DNA of 64,000 nt from Candidatus Frackibacter sp. WG13 (GTDB lineage Bacteria; Bacillota; Halanaerobiia; Halobacteroidales; Acetohalobiaceae), in the NCBI RefSeq assembly GCF_900114655.1, contig NZ_FOTT01000012.1, forward strand, positions 1 to 64,000, in the 5' to 3' direction. The notes beneath the pieces were generated by a model. That model was not told where the DNA came from. It searched no databases and saw only the letters and a program-made list of their open reading frames with translations. This document shows, in pieces, positions 34,418-44,467 of the stretch (positions are counted from its first letter, which is position 1; each line of letters begins with the position of its first letter). A program made the translations under genes and the position numbers.

Positions 34418-35068
34418 ATGGTTCCATTAAAGATTGCTTTACCGAAAGGAAGGCTCTTTGACCCAGTTGTTAATATTTTGCGAAAAGCTGGGGTAGTTAA
34501 AGAGGAGTTAAGTGATGATTCGAGAAAGTTAATATTAAATAGTAAAGATGGTAAATTTAAGTTTATATTATCTAAAGCAGTAGATGTACCTACATATGTA
34601 GAGTATGGAGCAGCCGATATCGGAGTTGCTGGAAAAGATGTCTTATTAGAAGCAGGCAAGAATGTTTGTGAAGTAGTCGATTTAGGATTAGGTGCTTGTC
34701 GTTTAGTGGTAGCAGTACCTAAGGAAAGAGGAATCACTACTTTAGAAGAGCTACCAGCTAAGGGAAGAGTAGCTAGTAAGTATCCTAAGACAGCAGAGAA
34801 GTTCTTTAATCAACATGGAATTCAAGTAGAAACCATTAAGCTAAATGGTTCTATTGAATTAGCGCCAGCCGTCGATTTGGCAGAAATGATTGTAGATATT
34901 ACTTCTACTGGAACTACTTTGCGGGAAAATAATCTAATTGAGATTGCTGAAATTGCTAAATCTTCAGCAAGGTTAATAGTTAATAAGGTTAGCTATAAGA
35001 CGCGATTTAATGAAGTACAGGAGATTATTAAAGGAATAGAAAGGGGTTTGGGAGAAAGAGATGATTAG
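34418..35068 (+). CDS. hisG: ATP phosphoribosyltransferase, short form
   Basis: A 216-residue HisG without the C-terminal ACT-like regulatory domain of the long form, so it needs HisZ, encoded just upstream. Motifs are IALPKGRLFDP, VEYGAADIGVAGKDVL and the PRPP loop VDITSTGTTLREN. It catalyses the first step of histidine synthesis. AGGAGG precedes the ATG, and its end overlaps hisD by 8 nt. Confidence 0.97.
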   Translation: MVPLKIALPKGRLFDPVVNILRKAGVVKEELSDDSRKLILNSKDGKFKFILSKAVDVPTYVEYGAADIGVAGKDVLLEAGKNVCEVVDLGLGACRLVVAVPKERGITTLEELPAKGRVASKYPKTAEKFFNQHGIQVETIKLNGSIELAPAVDLAEMIVDITSTGTTLRENNLIEIAEIAKSSARLIVNKVSYKTRFNEVQEIIKGIERGLGERDD

Positions 35069-36356
35069 ATTAATTAAAGCTAATGCAAAAGGGGTAGAAA
35101 AGGAGTTAGAGAAGGTATTAAATCGTTCTTCGTTTGATGAACCAGAAAAGTTAGAAGCAGTGCAAGATATTTTAGATAATATCCAACAAAATGGAGATGA
35201 AGCCGTTTTAGATTATACAGCTAGGTTTGACCAAGCAGAATTCAGTGCTAAAGAACAGTTAGTTTCAGAAGCAGAGATTAAAGAAGCGTATACGAAAGTA
35301 GATGATGAATTCCTAGCTGCTTTAGAAACGGCAATTAATAATATAAAAGATTTTCATGAACGTCAGACGAGGGAAGGGTGGATGAAGACTGACGAAGATG
35401 GAGTCATTTTAGGTCAAGTCTTTCGACCATTAGAGAAGGTAGGACTATATGTACCTGGTGGTACAGCGGCTTATCCATCTTCGGTATTAATGAATGGGGT
35501 TCCAGCTAAAGTAGCAGGAGTTGAGGAAGTAGTGATGGTTTCGCCACCAAGTGAGACAGGAGAGATGAACCCTTATACTTTAGTAGCAGCAGATAAGGTA
35601 GGAGTAGATAAGATCTACAAAGTAGGTGGAGCGCAAGCAGTAGGAGCCTTGGCTTTTGGGACGAAGACTATTCCTAAGGTAGATAAGATAGTAGGACCTG
35701 GCAACATTTATGTTACTCTGGCTAAAAAGTTAGCTTATGGTTATGTAGATATTGATATGTTAGCTGGACCTAGTGAAGTATTAGTTTTAGCTGATAAAAC
35801 CGCAGTTCCACGTCATGTAGCTGCTGATCTCTTATCACAGGCTGAACATGATCCAATGGCATCGTCAATCTTAGTGACCGATTCTAAGGAATTAGCTAAT
35901 GAAGTTAAGGTAGAATTAGAAGAGCAGTTAGCTGAATTATCTAGAAAGGAGATTGCGGGACAAGCGATTGAAGATTACGGTGCTATTATCTTAACTAAAA
36001 ATTTAGAAGAATCAATCGAAATTACTAATCGCTTTGCTGCTGAACACTTAGAAGTAGCAGTAGACAAACCATTCGAGGCGTTAGGCAAGATTAAGAATGC
36101 CGGTGCTATCTTCTTAGGACATTATACTGCAGAGCCAATAGGAGATTATATTGCTGGTCCTAATCATGTCTTGCCAACAGGAGGTTCAGCTAGATTTTAT
36201 TCGCCATTAAATATAGATGACTTTGTTAAAAAGTCCAGTATTATTTCTTATTCGAAAGAAGGCTTAGCTAAAGTAAAAGATAAAGCTATTAAGTTGGCTG
36301 AAGTAGAAGGTTTAGATGCTCATGCTAACTCAGTCCGAGTTAGATTTGAAGAGTAG
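35061..36356 (+). CDS. hisD: Histidinol dehydrogenase
   Basis: A 431-residue zinc enzyme that oxidises L-histidinol to L-histidine with two NAD. It has RPLEKVGLYVPGGTAAYPSSVLMN, VGPGNIYVTLAKK, DMLAGPSEVLV, LSQAEHDP, AAEHLEV and the C-terminal LDAHANSVRVR, which supply substrate and zinc ligands. Length is normal. It overlaps hisG by 8 nt. Confidence 0.97.
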   Translation: MIRLIKANAKGVEKELEKVLNRSSFDEPEKLEAVQDILDNIQQNGDEAVLDYTARFDQAEFSAKEQLVSEAEIKEAYTKVDDEFLAALETAINNIKDFHERQTREGWMKTDEDGVILGQVFRPLEKVGLYVPGGTAAYPSSVLMNGVPAKVAGVEEVVMVSPPSETGEMNPYTLVAADKVGVDKIYKVGGAQAVGALAFGTKTIPKVDKIVGPGNIYVTLAKKLAYGYVDIDMLAGPSEVLVLADKTAVPRHVAADLLSQAEHDPMASSILVTDSKELANEVKVELEEQLAELSRKEIAGQAIEDYGAIILTKNLEESIEITNRFAAEHLEVAVDKPFEALGKIKNAGAIFLGHYTAEPIGDYIAGPNHVLPTGGSARFYSPLNIDDFVKKSSIISYSKEGLAKVKDKAIKLAEVEGLDAHANSVRVRFEE

Positions 36357-36378
36357 AAGTTGAGAAAGGAAGGATAGA

Positions 36379-36963
36379 ATGAGAAGTGCAGAGATCAAAC
36401 GCCAAACATCTGAAACGGATATTAAATTAAATTTGGACTTAGATGGGGAAGGGAGAAGCCAAATCAATACTGGCGTTCCTTTCTTAAACCATATGTTAGA
36501 CTTATTTACTAAGCATGGACTATTTAATTTAGAATTAGAAGCTAGTGGTGACTTAGAAATTGATGCTCACCATACAGTCGAGGATATCGGAATCTGTTTA
36601 GGGAAAGCTATTAATGAAGCAGTAGGAGATAAAGCAGGAATTAAGCGTTATAGTACAGAATATGTTCCTATGGATGAAGCTTTAATTTCAGTTTCACTAG
36701 ATCTAAGTGGTAGAGCATACTTAGCATATGGACTAGAATTAACTAAAGAGCGAGTAGGAGACTTCGATACAGAATTAGTAAGGGAATTTATGCGAGCTGT
36801 TAGTTATAATGGAGGTATTACTCTTCACTTACGTCAATTAGCGGGAGAGAATACTCATCATATCATTGAAGCAGCTTTTAAAGCATTAGGGAGAACACTA
36901 AGGCAAGCAGTAGAGAAGGATGACCGTATTGACGGAGTGATGTCAACGAAAGGGAAACTTTAA
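36379..36963 (+). CDS. hisB: Imidazoleglycerol-phosphate dehydratase
   Basis: A 194-residue monofunctional HisB, without the histidinol-phosphatase domain fused to it in enterobacteria. Metal-binding His motifs are DAHHTVEDIGICLG and ENTHHIIEAAFKALG. Histidinol phosphatase must come from another gene; none is in this operon. GAAAGGAAGG precedes the ATG. Confidence 0.97.
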   Translation: MRSAEIKRQTSETDIKLNLDLDGEGRSQINTGVPFLNHMLDLFTKHGLFNLELEASGDLEIDAHHTVEDIGICLGKAINEAVGDKAGIKRYSTEYVPMDEALISVSLDLSGRAYLAYGLELTKERVGDFDTELVREFMRAVSYNGGITLHLRQLAGENTHHIIEAAFKALGRTLRQAVEKDDRIDGVMSTKGKL

Positions 36964-36985
36964 TAGGCGATAGCGAGGTGAGATT

Positions 36986-37594
36986 GTGATTGCGATTATA
37001 GATTATGGCATGGGTAATCTGCGTAGTGTGCAGAAAGGATTTGAAAAAGTAGGAGTTGAAGCTCAAATCACTTCTGATGCTGATGAAATATTAGAGGCAG
37101 ATGGGGTTGTTTTACCAGGTGTAGGTGCTTTTGGTGATGCTATGGATAATTTGGATTCTACTGGGTTGATTCCTGTGATTAAGAAAGTAGTAAACAAAGG
37201 AACGCCATTCTTAGGTATCTGCCTTGGACTTCATTTGCTCTTCTCTACTAGTGAGGAGTGGGGAACTCAAGAGGGTTTAGATATTATTTCGGGAAATGTA
37301 GTTAAGTTTCCTAGCGATTTGGATAAGAAGATACCGCATATGGGTTGGAATCAATTAGAGATAAAGAAAGAGACGGAGATATTTAAAGGATTGGAGTCAG
37401 GAACTTTCCAATACTTCGTTCATTCTTATTATGTTCTTCCTGATGATGAGGAAGTGGTAGCTACTACAACTGATTATGGTATTGAGTTTGTATCGAGTAT
37501 ACAAAAAGATAATATTTATGCTGTTCAATATCATCCAGAGAAGAGTAGTCAGAAAGGATTGCAGATTTTACGTAATTTTGGGGAGTTGATATAG
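36986..37594 (+). CDS. hisH: Imidazole glycerol phosphate synthase, glutaminase subunit
   Basis: A 202-residue class I glutamine amidotransferase. The nucleophile Cys is in FLGICLGLHLLF and the partner His/Glu in YHPEKSSQKG. It supplies ammonia to HisF. The start is GTG 36986 with GAGGTGA upstream. Its TAG overlaps the hisA GTG by one base. Confidence 0.96.
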   Translation: MIAIIDYGMGNLRSVQKGFEKVGVEAQITSDADEILEADGVVLPGVGAFGDAMDNLDSTGLIPVIKKVVNKGTPFLGICLGLHLLFSTSEEWGTQEGLDIISGNVVKFPSDLDKKIPHMGWNQLEIKKETEIFKGLESGTFQYFVHSYYVLPDDEEVVATTTDYGIEFVSSIQKDNIYAVQYHPEKSSQKGLQILRNFGELI

Positions 37595-38319
37595 TGGAGG
37601 TTATTCCAGCAATAGATATTCGTAATGGGAAATGTGTAAGGTTATATAAAGGAGATTTTGAGCAGGAGACAGTTTATGGTGAGCCATTAGAGATGGCTAA
37701 ATTATGGGCTGATAAAGGAGCGACAAGACTACATATTGTTGATCTAGATGGCGCTTTAGATGGGAAACCACAGAATTTAGGCTTGATTTCTGAAATTACC
37801 GATGAAGTTGATTTGCCGGTACAGGTTGGCGGGGGAATTAGAGACTTAGAGACGATTAAGCAATACTTAGAGATTGGTGTAGAACGTGTGATTATTGGTA
37901 CTGCAGCTATAGAGAATCCAGAATTAGTGGTAGATGCGATCGAAGAATTTGGCTCGAAGGCAATAGTAGTAGGTATTGATGCTAAGGATGGTTATGTAGC
38001 TACTGAAGGCTGGTTAGAAACTTCGGATACTACTGCTGTTGAACTAGGTAATGCGATGAAGGAAAGAGGAGTAGAGTGGGTAGTATTTACCGATATTAGT
38101 AAAGACGGTACTCTTAGTGGTCCTAATATAGAGAGCACTCAGGAGTTAGCACAAGAGACAGAATTAAAAGTAATCGCTTCTGGAGGAGTATCTAAGTTAG
38201 CTGATATTGAAGCATTGCAAAAGATAGAAGAGTTTGGCGTTAAAGGTGTAATTACAGGTAAAGCATTATATAGTGGTAATTTAGATTTAGAAGATGCAAT
38301 CGAAGTTAGTAGCAAGTGA
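37594..38319 (+). CDS. hisA: Phosphoribosylformimino-AICAR-P isomerase
   Basis: A 241-residue (beta/alpha)8 barrel. The catalytic Asp residues are in VIPAIDIRNGKCVRLYKGD and VFTDISKDGTLSGPN, with the phosphate site at VGGGIRDLET and IASGGVS. It starts at GTG, overlapping hisH by one base. Confidence 0.96.
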   Translation: MEVIPAIDIRNGKCVRLYKGDFEQETVYGEPLEMAKLWADKGATRLHIVDLDGALDGKPQNLGLISEITDEVDLPVQVGGGIRDLETIKQYLEIGVERVIIGTAAIENPELVVDAIEEFGSKAIVVGIDAKDGYVATEGWLETSDTTAVELGNAMKERGVEWVVFTDISKDGTLSGPNIESTQELAQETELKVIASGGVSKLADIEALQKIEEFGVKGVITGKALYSGNLDLEDAIEVSSK

Positions 38320-38329
38320 GGTGTAAAAT

Positions 38330-39103
38330 ATGTTAGCTAAACGAATAATTCCTTGTCTCGATGTCGATAAGGGTAGAGTGGTGAAGGGGATTAATTTTGT
38401 TGATATTAGGGACGCTGGTGACCCGGTAGAATTGGCTGCTTTTTATGATCAAGCAGGTGCCGACGAATTAGTGTTTTTAGATATTACTGCTTCATCAGAG
38501 AAACGGGAGACAATGGTTGATGTGGTTAAGCGAACCTCTGAGAAGGTCTTTATTCCTTTTACTATTGGAGGAGGAATTCGAACGGTAGATGATATGCGTG
38601 AACTTTTAAAAGCAGGTGCCGACAAGACGTCAATTAATTCGGCAGCTGTTAAGAATCCGGATTTAATTGCCCAAGGAGCAAAAAGATTTGGTAGTCAATG
38701 TATTGTCGTAGCAATTGATGCCAAAAGAAAAGAAGATAGTGCAGATGATAATCCAGAATGGGAAGTATACATCCATGGTGGACGCAAGGCTACTGGTTTA
38801 GATGCTGTAGAGTGGGCTAAAAAAGCTGAAGATTTGGGAGCCGGTGAGATTTTGTTGACTAGCATGGATGGAGATGGGACTAAAGATGGATATGATAACG
38901 AGTTAAATTGTGCTATTTCAAGTAGTGTAGATATTCCAGTAATAGCATCTGGAGGGGCAGGTAGCCCTGATGATATCCTAGATGCTTTTGTAGATGGAGA
39001 AGCGGATGCTGCATTAGCAGCTTCAATCTTTCACTTTGATGAATATTCAATTCAAGAAGTTAAAGAATATCTACAAAAAGAGGGGGTAGTAGTTAGGATA
39101 TGA
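38330..39103 (+). CDS. hisF: Imidazole glycerol phosphate synthase, cyclase subunit
   Basis: A 257-residue barrel with [54 protein letters not shown] and [11 protein letters not shown]. It makes imidazole glycerol phosphate and AICAR with HisH. The start is ATG with GAGGTG upstream, and its end overlaps hisIE by 4 nt. Confidence 0.97.
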   Translation: MLAKRIIPCLDVDKGRVVKGINFVDIRDAGDPVELAAFYDQAGADELVFLDITASSEKRETMVDVVKRTSEKVFIPFTIGGGIRTVDDMRELLKAGADKTSINSAAVKNPDLIAQGAKRFGSQCIVVAIDAKRKEDSADDNPEWEVYIHGGRKATGLDAVEWAKKAEDLGAGEILLTSMDGDGTKDGYDNELNCAISSSVDIPVIASGGAGSPDDILDAFVDGEADAALAASIFHFDEYSIQEVKEYLQKEGVVVRI

Positions 39104-39828
39104 GTTACTTAACAAGTTTAAATTTTAATGATAAGGGATTAATCCCAGCAATTATTCAGGATGTCGAAAGTGATAAAGTATTGATGATGGCCTATATGAA
39201 TGAAGAGGCTGTCAAGAGAACTATTGAAACCGGTTATACTTGGTTTTGGAGTCGTAGCCGACAGAAATTATGGAGAAAAGGAGAATCTTCTGGACATTTA
39301 CAGCAAGTAGAAGATATCTCTATCGATTGTGATGGCGATACTTTATTGGTTAAAGTAAAGCAGACTGGTGGTGCTTGTCATACTGGTTATTATTCTTGTT
39401 TCTATCAACACTTAAATTCTGATTTAGAGTTTGAGGAAGAGGGTGAGAAAGTATTTGACCCAGGAGAAGTTTATGAAGAGAAGACAGATGAAACTTCAAC
39501 TGGCGAAGCACAGAATAAGAATCAATTGGTACCACAAGGACAGTTACCTCTAATCTTACAAGAAATTTATCAAGTAGTACTAGATCGTAAGAAGAATCCA
39601 GTAGAAGGTTCTTATACTTGTTATTTATTCGATGAAGGATTGGACAAGATTCTTAAGAAGATAGGTGAAGAAGCAGCAGAAGTGATTATTGCTTCTAAGA
39701 ATGATGAAGATGATGAGATTATTTATGAGGTTTCAGACCTATTATATCATTTGCTGGTCTTGCTTAATTATCATCAGATTAATTTAAATCAGATTTATAA
39801 TGAGTTAGCTGATAGATTTGGCAAGTAA
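39100..39828 (+). CDS. hisIE: Bifunctional phosphoribosyl-AMP cyclohydrolase/phosphoribosyl-ATP pyrophosphatase
   Basis: A 242-residue fusion. The HisI domain (about 1-110) has [27 protein letters not shown] and the zinc Cys in [14 protein letters not shown] linker of about 40 acidic/Gln-rich residues follows, then the HisE domain (about 150-242) with [15 protein letters not shown] and [13 protein letters not shown]. It performs steps 2 and 3 of histidine synthesis. The long low-complexity linker is slightly unusual. It is the last gene of the operon. Confidence 0.96.
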   Translation: MSYLTSLNFNDKGLIPAIIQDVESDKVLMMAYMNEEAVKRTIETGYTWFWSRSRQKLWRKGESSGHLQQVEDISIDCDGDTLLVKVKQTGGACHTGYYSCFYQHLNSDLEFEEEGEKVFDPGEVYEEKTDETSTGEAQNKNQLVPQGQLPLILQEIYQVVLDRKKNPVEGSYTCYLFDEGLDKILKKIGEEAAEVIIASKNDEDDEIIYEVSDLLYHLLVLLNYHQINLNQIYNELADRFGK

Positions 39829-39869
39829 GGTTGTAAAGAGAGTAGTTTTTAATGAAGATATTTGATCAG

Positions 39870-39899
39870 GAGATAGTTCCTATATTTAGGAGCTATCTC
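39870..39899 (+). terminator. his operon terminator
   Basis: GAGATAGTTCCT pairs with AGGAGCTATCTC (one G·U) around a 6-nt loop, followed by TTT. Confidence 0.85.
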
Positions 39900-39992
39900 T
39901 TTCGCATATAAAATATATAGATGCAGAATAAACTTTCAAATTCAATTGAATAACATTATTCAAAATCTAAATGAAATAGGAGTGGAAAAAAG

Positions 39993-40745
39993 ATGTCAGC
40001 GTTTAAATTAATTCTAATTTTGTTAGCAGGAACTGCAGCGGGGTTTTTAAATACTTTAGCTGGTGGAGGTTCTTTAATTGCAATTCCGGCTTTAATTTTT
40101 TTAGGATTACCTTCTGCAGTTGCGAATGGAACTAATCGAATTGCAATCTTAGTGCAGAATATTGTAGCAGTTACCAACTTTAAACGAAAAGGATATTCTG
40201 ATTTCAAATTTAGCTTAAAGTTGAGTATTCCAGCATTTGCAGGTGCGATCATTGGTTCAAGTATTGCTGTTAACTTGCCAGAAGAACTCTTTAATAAAAT
40301 TTTAGGGATAGTAATGATTGTAGTATTAGCTCTTATCCTTTATAATCCGAAGAAGAGATTAGAGTCTACTATAGAAAAGTTAAGCTCTAGACGACAGTTA
40401 GGTGCAATGGTTGCTTTCTTTTTTGTAGGAATTTATGGTGGATTCATTCAAGCAGGAGTAGGTTTCTTATTTATTGTTACATTATCTTTAATTACAGGAC
40501 TTTCTTTAGTAAGAATTAATAGTATTAAAGTCTTTGTTATTGCAGTATATACGATATCTTCATTAGCAGTATTTATTAGTAATGGCAAAATTGATTGGAT
40601 GTTAGGTTTAGTTTTGGCTGTAGGAAATAGCTTAGGTGCCTATTTAGGTAGTAATTTTGCAGTTAATAAAGGAGATAAATGGATTCGTGTTATACTTACA
40701 ATTGCAGTATTAATCATGGCTGGAAAGTTGTTATTAGGTATTTAA
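39993..40745 (+). CDS. TSUP-family transporter (TauE/SafE)
   Basis: A 250-residue membrane protein with about eight hydrophobic segments and the two TSUP motifs: GGGSLIAIPALIFLGLPSAVANGTNRIA near the N-terminus and GIYGGFIQAGVGFLFIVTLSLITGLS in the middle. The family exports or imports sulfite, sulfoacetate or related organosulfur anions; the substrate is not predictable. It is a single gene, with GGAGTGG before the ATG. Confidence 0.9.
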   Translation: MSAFKLILILLAGTAAGFLNTLAGGGSLIAIPALIFLGLPSAVANGTNRIAILVQNIVAVTNFKRKGYSDFKFSLKLSIPAFAGAIIGSSIAVNLPEELFNKILGIVMIVVLALILYNPKKRLESTIEKLSSRRQLGAMVAFFFVGIYGGFIQAGVGFLFIVTLSLITGLSLVRINSIKVFVIAVYTISSLAVFISNGKIDWMLGLVLAVGNSLGAYLGSNFAVNKGDKWIRVILTIAVLIMAGKLLLGI

Positions 40746-40866
40746 ATCATCATAATACTAATAAATTTTAATTGATAACCTCCTTAGTATTTTAAATAAT
40801 TTACATACACAAAGATACGATTATTACATATATATGTACTACAGATGAATAAAAGGAGGTTGAAAA

Positions 40867-41766
40867 ATGCCAGGTTTAGAAACAGCACGTGAAATTTTAA
40901 GTAGAGAAAGGGAATTACTTTCCTTATATAGACGGTTAGACAGTCAAGTAACAGATAGGGATTTAAATGAAATAGTTGATCAATTAATTAGATGTCAAGG
41001 AAATCAAATTGACATGTTAAATGAATTAATTGATGAATTAGAACCAGTACCACCACCGCCAACTGTTAATTTAGCACAGCATGTTGTGCAACCAGGAGAA
41101 ACTTTATTCTTGATTGCACAAAAGTATGGCACCACTGTAGCTAATCTATTACGAGTTAATCCGGATATTGAAGACCCTGATGAAATCGAAGCAGGAATGA
41201 TAATTAATTTGCCTATTCTGCTTCCATCACCACCTGATTGCTTCTTCAGGTATACAGTAGAAGAAGGGGATACATTATTTGAATTAGCGCAAAGGTTTAA
41301 TACAACTGTTAATGAATTAGTCTTCTATAATAGTATTAGAAATCCTGATTTAATCTTCCCAGGAAGGATATTGATTATCCCTTGTCCAGAACCAGGAGAA
41401 GGAGACTTAGATTTTGAAACTATAGCGCAAGATAATACTATTAACTTTACAGGCTCAGTTGAAGATAGGCTCTTTGGAGCTGTCAGCAGAAGACAATTAA
41501 GAAGAAGATTAGACTCATTTGATATTCCAGTACCGAGAGGTATTGACTTTAATGACAATATAGTTATTGGTGGTATTGAATATGATATTGATGAATTGAG
41601 TCTTGCTGATGATATGGTTATTAGGGCAGAAGTAGAACGAAAAAGAAGAGGTTACCATTTGATTGAAGTACCAAAAGAACAATTACCTGAAGAAGGAACT
41701 TATATGTTAGAATTTGCATCAGATGGAGTAACTTTAGATGAAGATAGAATAAGGATTAGATTTTAA
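40867..41766 (+). CDS. LysM protein without signal peptide
   Basis: A 299-residue protein. Residues 1-60 are helical (REILSRERELLSLYRRLDSQ), followed by a short Pro-rich stretch and two LysM repeats (about 74-115, HVVQPGETLFLIAQKYGTTV, and 127-172, YTVEEGDTLFELAQRFNTTV). About 120 residues I do not recognise follow, rich in beta-like segments. There is no signal peptide or membrane segment. Cytoplasmic LysM proteins in spore formers are often spore-coat proteins made in the mother cell (SafA-like), so that role is plausible but inferred. GGAGG precedes the ATG; it is monocistronic. Confidence 0.75.
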   Translation: MPGLETAREILSRERELLSLYRRLDSQVTDRDLNEIVDQLIRCQGNQIDMLNELIDELEPVPPPPTVNLAQHVVQPGETLFLIAQKYGTTVANLLRVNPDIEDPDEIEAGMIINLPILLPSPPDCFFRYTVEEGDTLFELAQRFNTTVNELVFYNSIRNPDLIFPGRILIIPCPEPGEGDLDFETIAQDNTINFTGSVEDRLFGAVSRRQLRRRLDSFDIPVPRGIDFNDNIVIGGIEYDIDELSLADDMVIRAEVERKRRGYHLIEVPKEQLPEEGTYMLEFASDGVTLDEDRIRIRF

Positions 41767-41785
41767 AAATTAAAAAACTTATCTA

Positions 41786-41816
41786 AAAGATGGCTGCTGA
41801 TTCAGTAGCCATCTTT
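41786..41816 (+). terminator. Terminator after the LysM protein gene
   Basis: Stem AAAGATGGCTGCTGA/TCAGTAGCCATCTTT with one G·U pair; its top base pairs open to form the loop. Confidence 0.9.
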
Positions 41817-42021
41817 AGCTAATTTATTAAAATTTAGTTTAGCACTTATAAAAGAATCATATATATTTTACTAATAATTATTAAATTCAGAAAATAGAAT
41901 CTTTAGACATAAATTAGCATAAAACAAGGAAACTATATATATAGTGTAGTATTGTATTAAGGTAGTACAAATCATCATAATTTAAATAATTATTCAATAT
42001 AGGAAGAAGGAGGATATATTA

Positions 42022-43026
42022 ATGGGATTTGTAGCAGAAATTAAAGAAAAAGCTAAAGCAGCAGGTAAGACTATTGTGTTACCAGAGGGAATAGAACCAA
42101 GAATGATTAAAGCTACTCCTGAAATTTTAAAAGAGGGATTGGCTGAAGTTATTTTATTAGGTGATGAGGATGAATTAAATGGTATAGCTAAACAAGAAGG
42201 AGTAGATATTTCTGGAGCAGAGATAATTAATCCAGAAACAGCTGAAAAATTAGATGAATTTGGTCAATCCTATTATGAATTAAGGAAGCATAAGGGGATT
42301 TCGAAGGAAGAAGCAAAAAAACAAATGACAGATTCACTCTATTTTGGAGCTATGCTAGTTAAGAAAGGGATAGCGGACGGGATGGTAGCAGGTGCATTAA
42401 ATACTACGGCTAATGTCTTGCGTCCAGTAATCAGAATAATTGGTACAGCCGATGATGTTTCTATAGTTTCTGGTTCTTTCTTAATGATTGTGCCAGATTG
42501 TGAATATGGTGTTAATGGTAAGATGTTATTTGCTGATAGTGGTGTCTTTCCCGAGGGGTCTCCAGAAGAATTAGCAGAATTAGCTATTTCCTCAGCGGAA
42601 ACTTTTGAAGCATTAACGGGGGAAGAGCCAGTAGTTGCTATGTTATCTTTTTCTACTAAAGGAAGTGCTGAACATCCATTGGTAGATAAGATGAAAAAAG
42701 CAGCTGAAATTTGTAAAGAAAAAGCACCAGAATTACAAGTTGATGGAGAGATGCAAGCTGATGCTGCTTTAGTGCCGGAGATTGGAGCTAAGAAGGCACC
42801 AGATAGTGATGTGGCTGGTAAAGCTAACGTTCTAATCTTTCCTGATTTAAATGGAGGAAATATTGCTTATAAGCTAGTGCAGAGATTAGCTAAAGCTGAT
42901 GCCTTTGGTCCATTAATTCAAGGGACTGCTTTACCTGCTAATGATTTATCACGAGGATGTAGTGTAGATGATATAGTAACAGTAGCGGCAATTACAGCTG
43001 TACAAGCTGTCTTTAAAGATAACTAA
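42022..43026 (+). CDS. pta: Phosphate acetyltransferase
   Basis: A 334-residue short-form Pta (catalytic domain only, no N-terminal DRTGG domain). It has IVLPEGIEPRMIKA, DGMVAGALNTTANVLRPVIRIIG, FADSGVFPEG and the C-terminal LIFPDLNGGNIAYKLVQRL. It converts acetyl-CoA and phosphate to acetyl phosphate. GAAGGAGGA precedes the ATG. ackA follows 43 nt later, giving the usual acetate-ATP pair. Confidence 0.97.
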   Translation: MGFVAEIKEKAKAAGKTIVLPEGIEPRMIKATPEILKEGLAEVILLGDEDELNGIAKQEGVDISGAEIINPETAEKLDEFGQSYYELRKHKGISKEEAKKQMTDSLYFGAMLVKKGIADGMVAGALNTTANVLRPVIRIIGTADDVSIVSGSFLMIVPDCEYGVNGKMLFADSGVFPEGSPEELAELAISSAETFEALTGEEPVVAMLSFSTKGSAEHPLVDKMKKAAEICKEKAPELQVDGEMQADAALVPEIGAKKAPDSDVAGKANVLIFPDLNGGNIAYKLVQRLAKADAFGPLIQGTALPANDLSRGCSVDDIVTVAAITAVQAVFKDN

Positions 43027-43069
43027 AATTAAATTACTAAGAGATAACCTAGAGGGAGGATATTAATTT

Positions 43070-44269
43070 ATGAGAGTTTTAGTACTTAATTGTGGAAGTT
43101 CTTCATTAAAGTATCAACTAATTAATATGGAAGATGAATCTGTGTTAGCTAAAGGTTTAGTAGAGAGAATCGGTATTGATGGTGCTTTTCTAGAGCATGA
43201 ACCTACTAGCGGTGAAGAGGTTAAGATTGAAAATAAGATTGCTGACCATAGTGTAGCTATTAAGATGGTGATTGATGCTCTTTTAGATGATAAGCATGGT
43301 GTAATTGAAAGTATGGATGAAATTAATGCTGTCGGACACCGAGTTGTACATGGTGGTGAGAAGTTTGCTGATTCAGTTTTAATTGATGATGAGGTTTATA
43401 ATGCTATTGATGCAGTTAAAGATTTGGCTCCGTTACATAATCCACCTAACTTATTAGGAATTGAAGTTAGCCAAGAGATGATGCCTGAAACACCAGATGT
43501 AGCTGTCTTTGATACGGCATTTCACCAGACGATGCCGGCTAAATCTTATATATATGCTTTACCTCATGAATTGTATAAAGAGCATGGAATTCGTCGTTAT
43601 GGTTTCCATGGTACTTCTCATAAATACGTTTCTCAAAGGGTAGCAGAAATACTTAATAAACCGATTGAAGAACTGAAGATAATTACTTGTCATTTAGGGA
43701 ATGGTGCTAGTATGGCTGCTGTTGATGGTGGCAAAGTAATTGATACTAGTATGGGTTTAACACCGTTAGAGGGTTTGGTAATGGGAACTCGTTGCGGGGA
43801 TATTGACCCGGCAATAATTCCATTTGTGATGGATAAAAAAGATTTAGATATTAATGAAGTAGATAATCTAATGAATAAAGAGAGCGGCGTAGCGGGAGTG
43901 TCTGGAATTAGTAATGACTTTAGAGATTTAGAGGAAGCAGCTAAAGAAGGTAACGAACGGGCTCAACTAGCTATTGATCTTTTCTGCCAGCGGGTGAAGA
44001 AGTATATTGGTTCTTATTCTGCTGTCTTAGGTGGGGTAGATGTTATTGTCTTTACTGCTGGGATAGGTGAAAATGGAATTGAAATTAGGGAAGATATTTT
44101 GGAAGGATTGAATTATTTAGGTGTTAAGTTAGATAAAGAGAAGAATGATATTCGAGGAGAAGAACAGATAATTACAACTGACGACTCAGATACTATAGCC
44201 ATGGTAGTGCCGACTAACGAGGAATTAATGATTGCTCGCGATACTAAACGACTAGTAGAAGAAGAATAA
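43070..44269 (+). CDS. ackA: Acetate kinase
   Basis: A 399-residue enzyme with [14 protein letters not shown] (7-16 region), [46 protein letters not shown] and FTAGIGENG. It makes acetate and ATP from acetyl phosphate, a main energy-yielding step in a fermenter. GAGGGAGGA precedes the ATG, and a terminator follows. Confidence 0.98.
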   Translation: MRVLVLNCGSSSLKYQLINMEDESVLAKGLVERIGIDGAFLEHEPTSGEEVKIENKIADHSVAIKMVIDALLDDKHGVIESMDEINAVGHRVVHGGEKFADSVLIDDEVYNAIDAVKDLAPLHNPPNLLGIEVSQEMMPETPDVAVFDTAFHQTMPAKSYIYALPHELYKEHGIRRYGFHGTSHKYVSQRVAEILNKPIEELKIITCHLGNGASMAAVDGGKVIDTSMGLTPLEGLVMGTRCGDIDPAIIPFVMDKKDLDINEVDNLMNKESGVAGVSGISNDFRDLEEAAKEGNERAQLAIDLFCQRVKKYIGSYSAVLGGVDVIVFTAGIGENGIEIREDILEGLNYLGVKLDKEKNDIRGEEQIITTDDSDTIAMVVPTNEELMIARDTKRLVEEE

Positions 44270-44300
44270 ATAATTTAAGTTTAAATTTAAGTAAAAATTA

Positions 44301-44336
44301 TGGCTTCTAGCTCAAGTTTATGTGTGCTAGAAGCTA
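44301..44336 (+). terminator. ackA terminator
   Basis: TGGCTTCTAGC pairs with GCTAGAAGCTA (one U·G) around a 14-nt loop, followed by TTTTTAA. Confidence 0.9.
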
Positions 44337-44408
44337 TTTTTAATAATAAATATACCTAATATTAGATAAACTAATTAAGAAGCTTATTGCAAAAATTTTT
44401 TTTAAACC

Positions 44409-44438
44409 TTGACAAGATAATAATCTCTGTATTATAAT
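44409..44438 (+). promoter_or_regulatory. Promoter of the DUF177-rpmF unit
   Basis: -35 TTGACA (44409-44414), 18-nt spacer, consensus -10 TATAAT (44433-44438), about 23 nt before the ribosome site of the DUF177 gene. Confidence 0.9.
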
Positions 44439-44467
44439 TAACAGTGGTAAACATGAGGTGAGTTATA

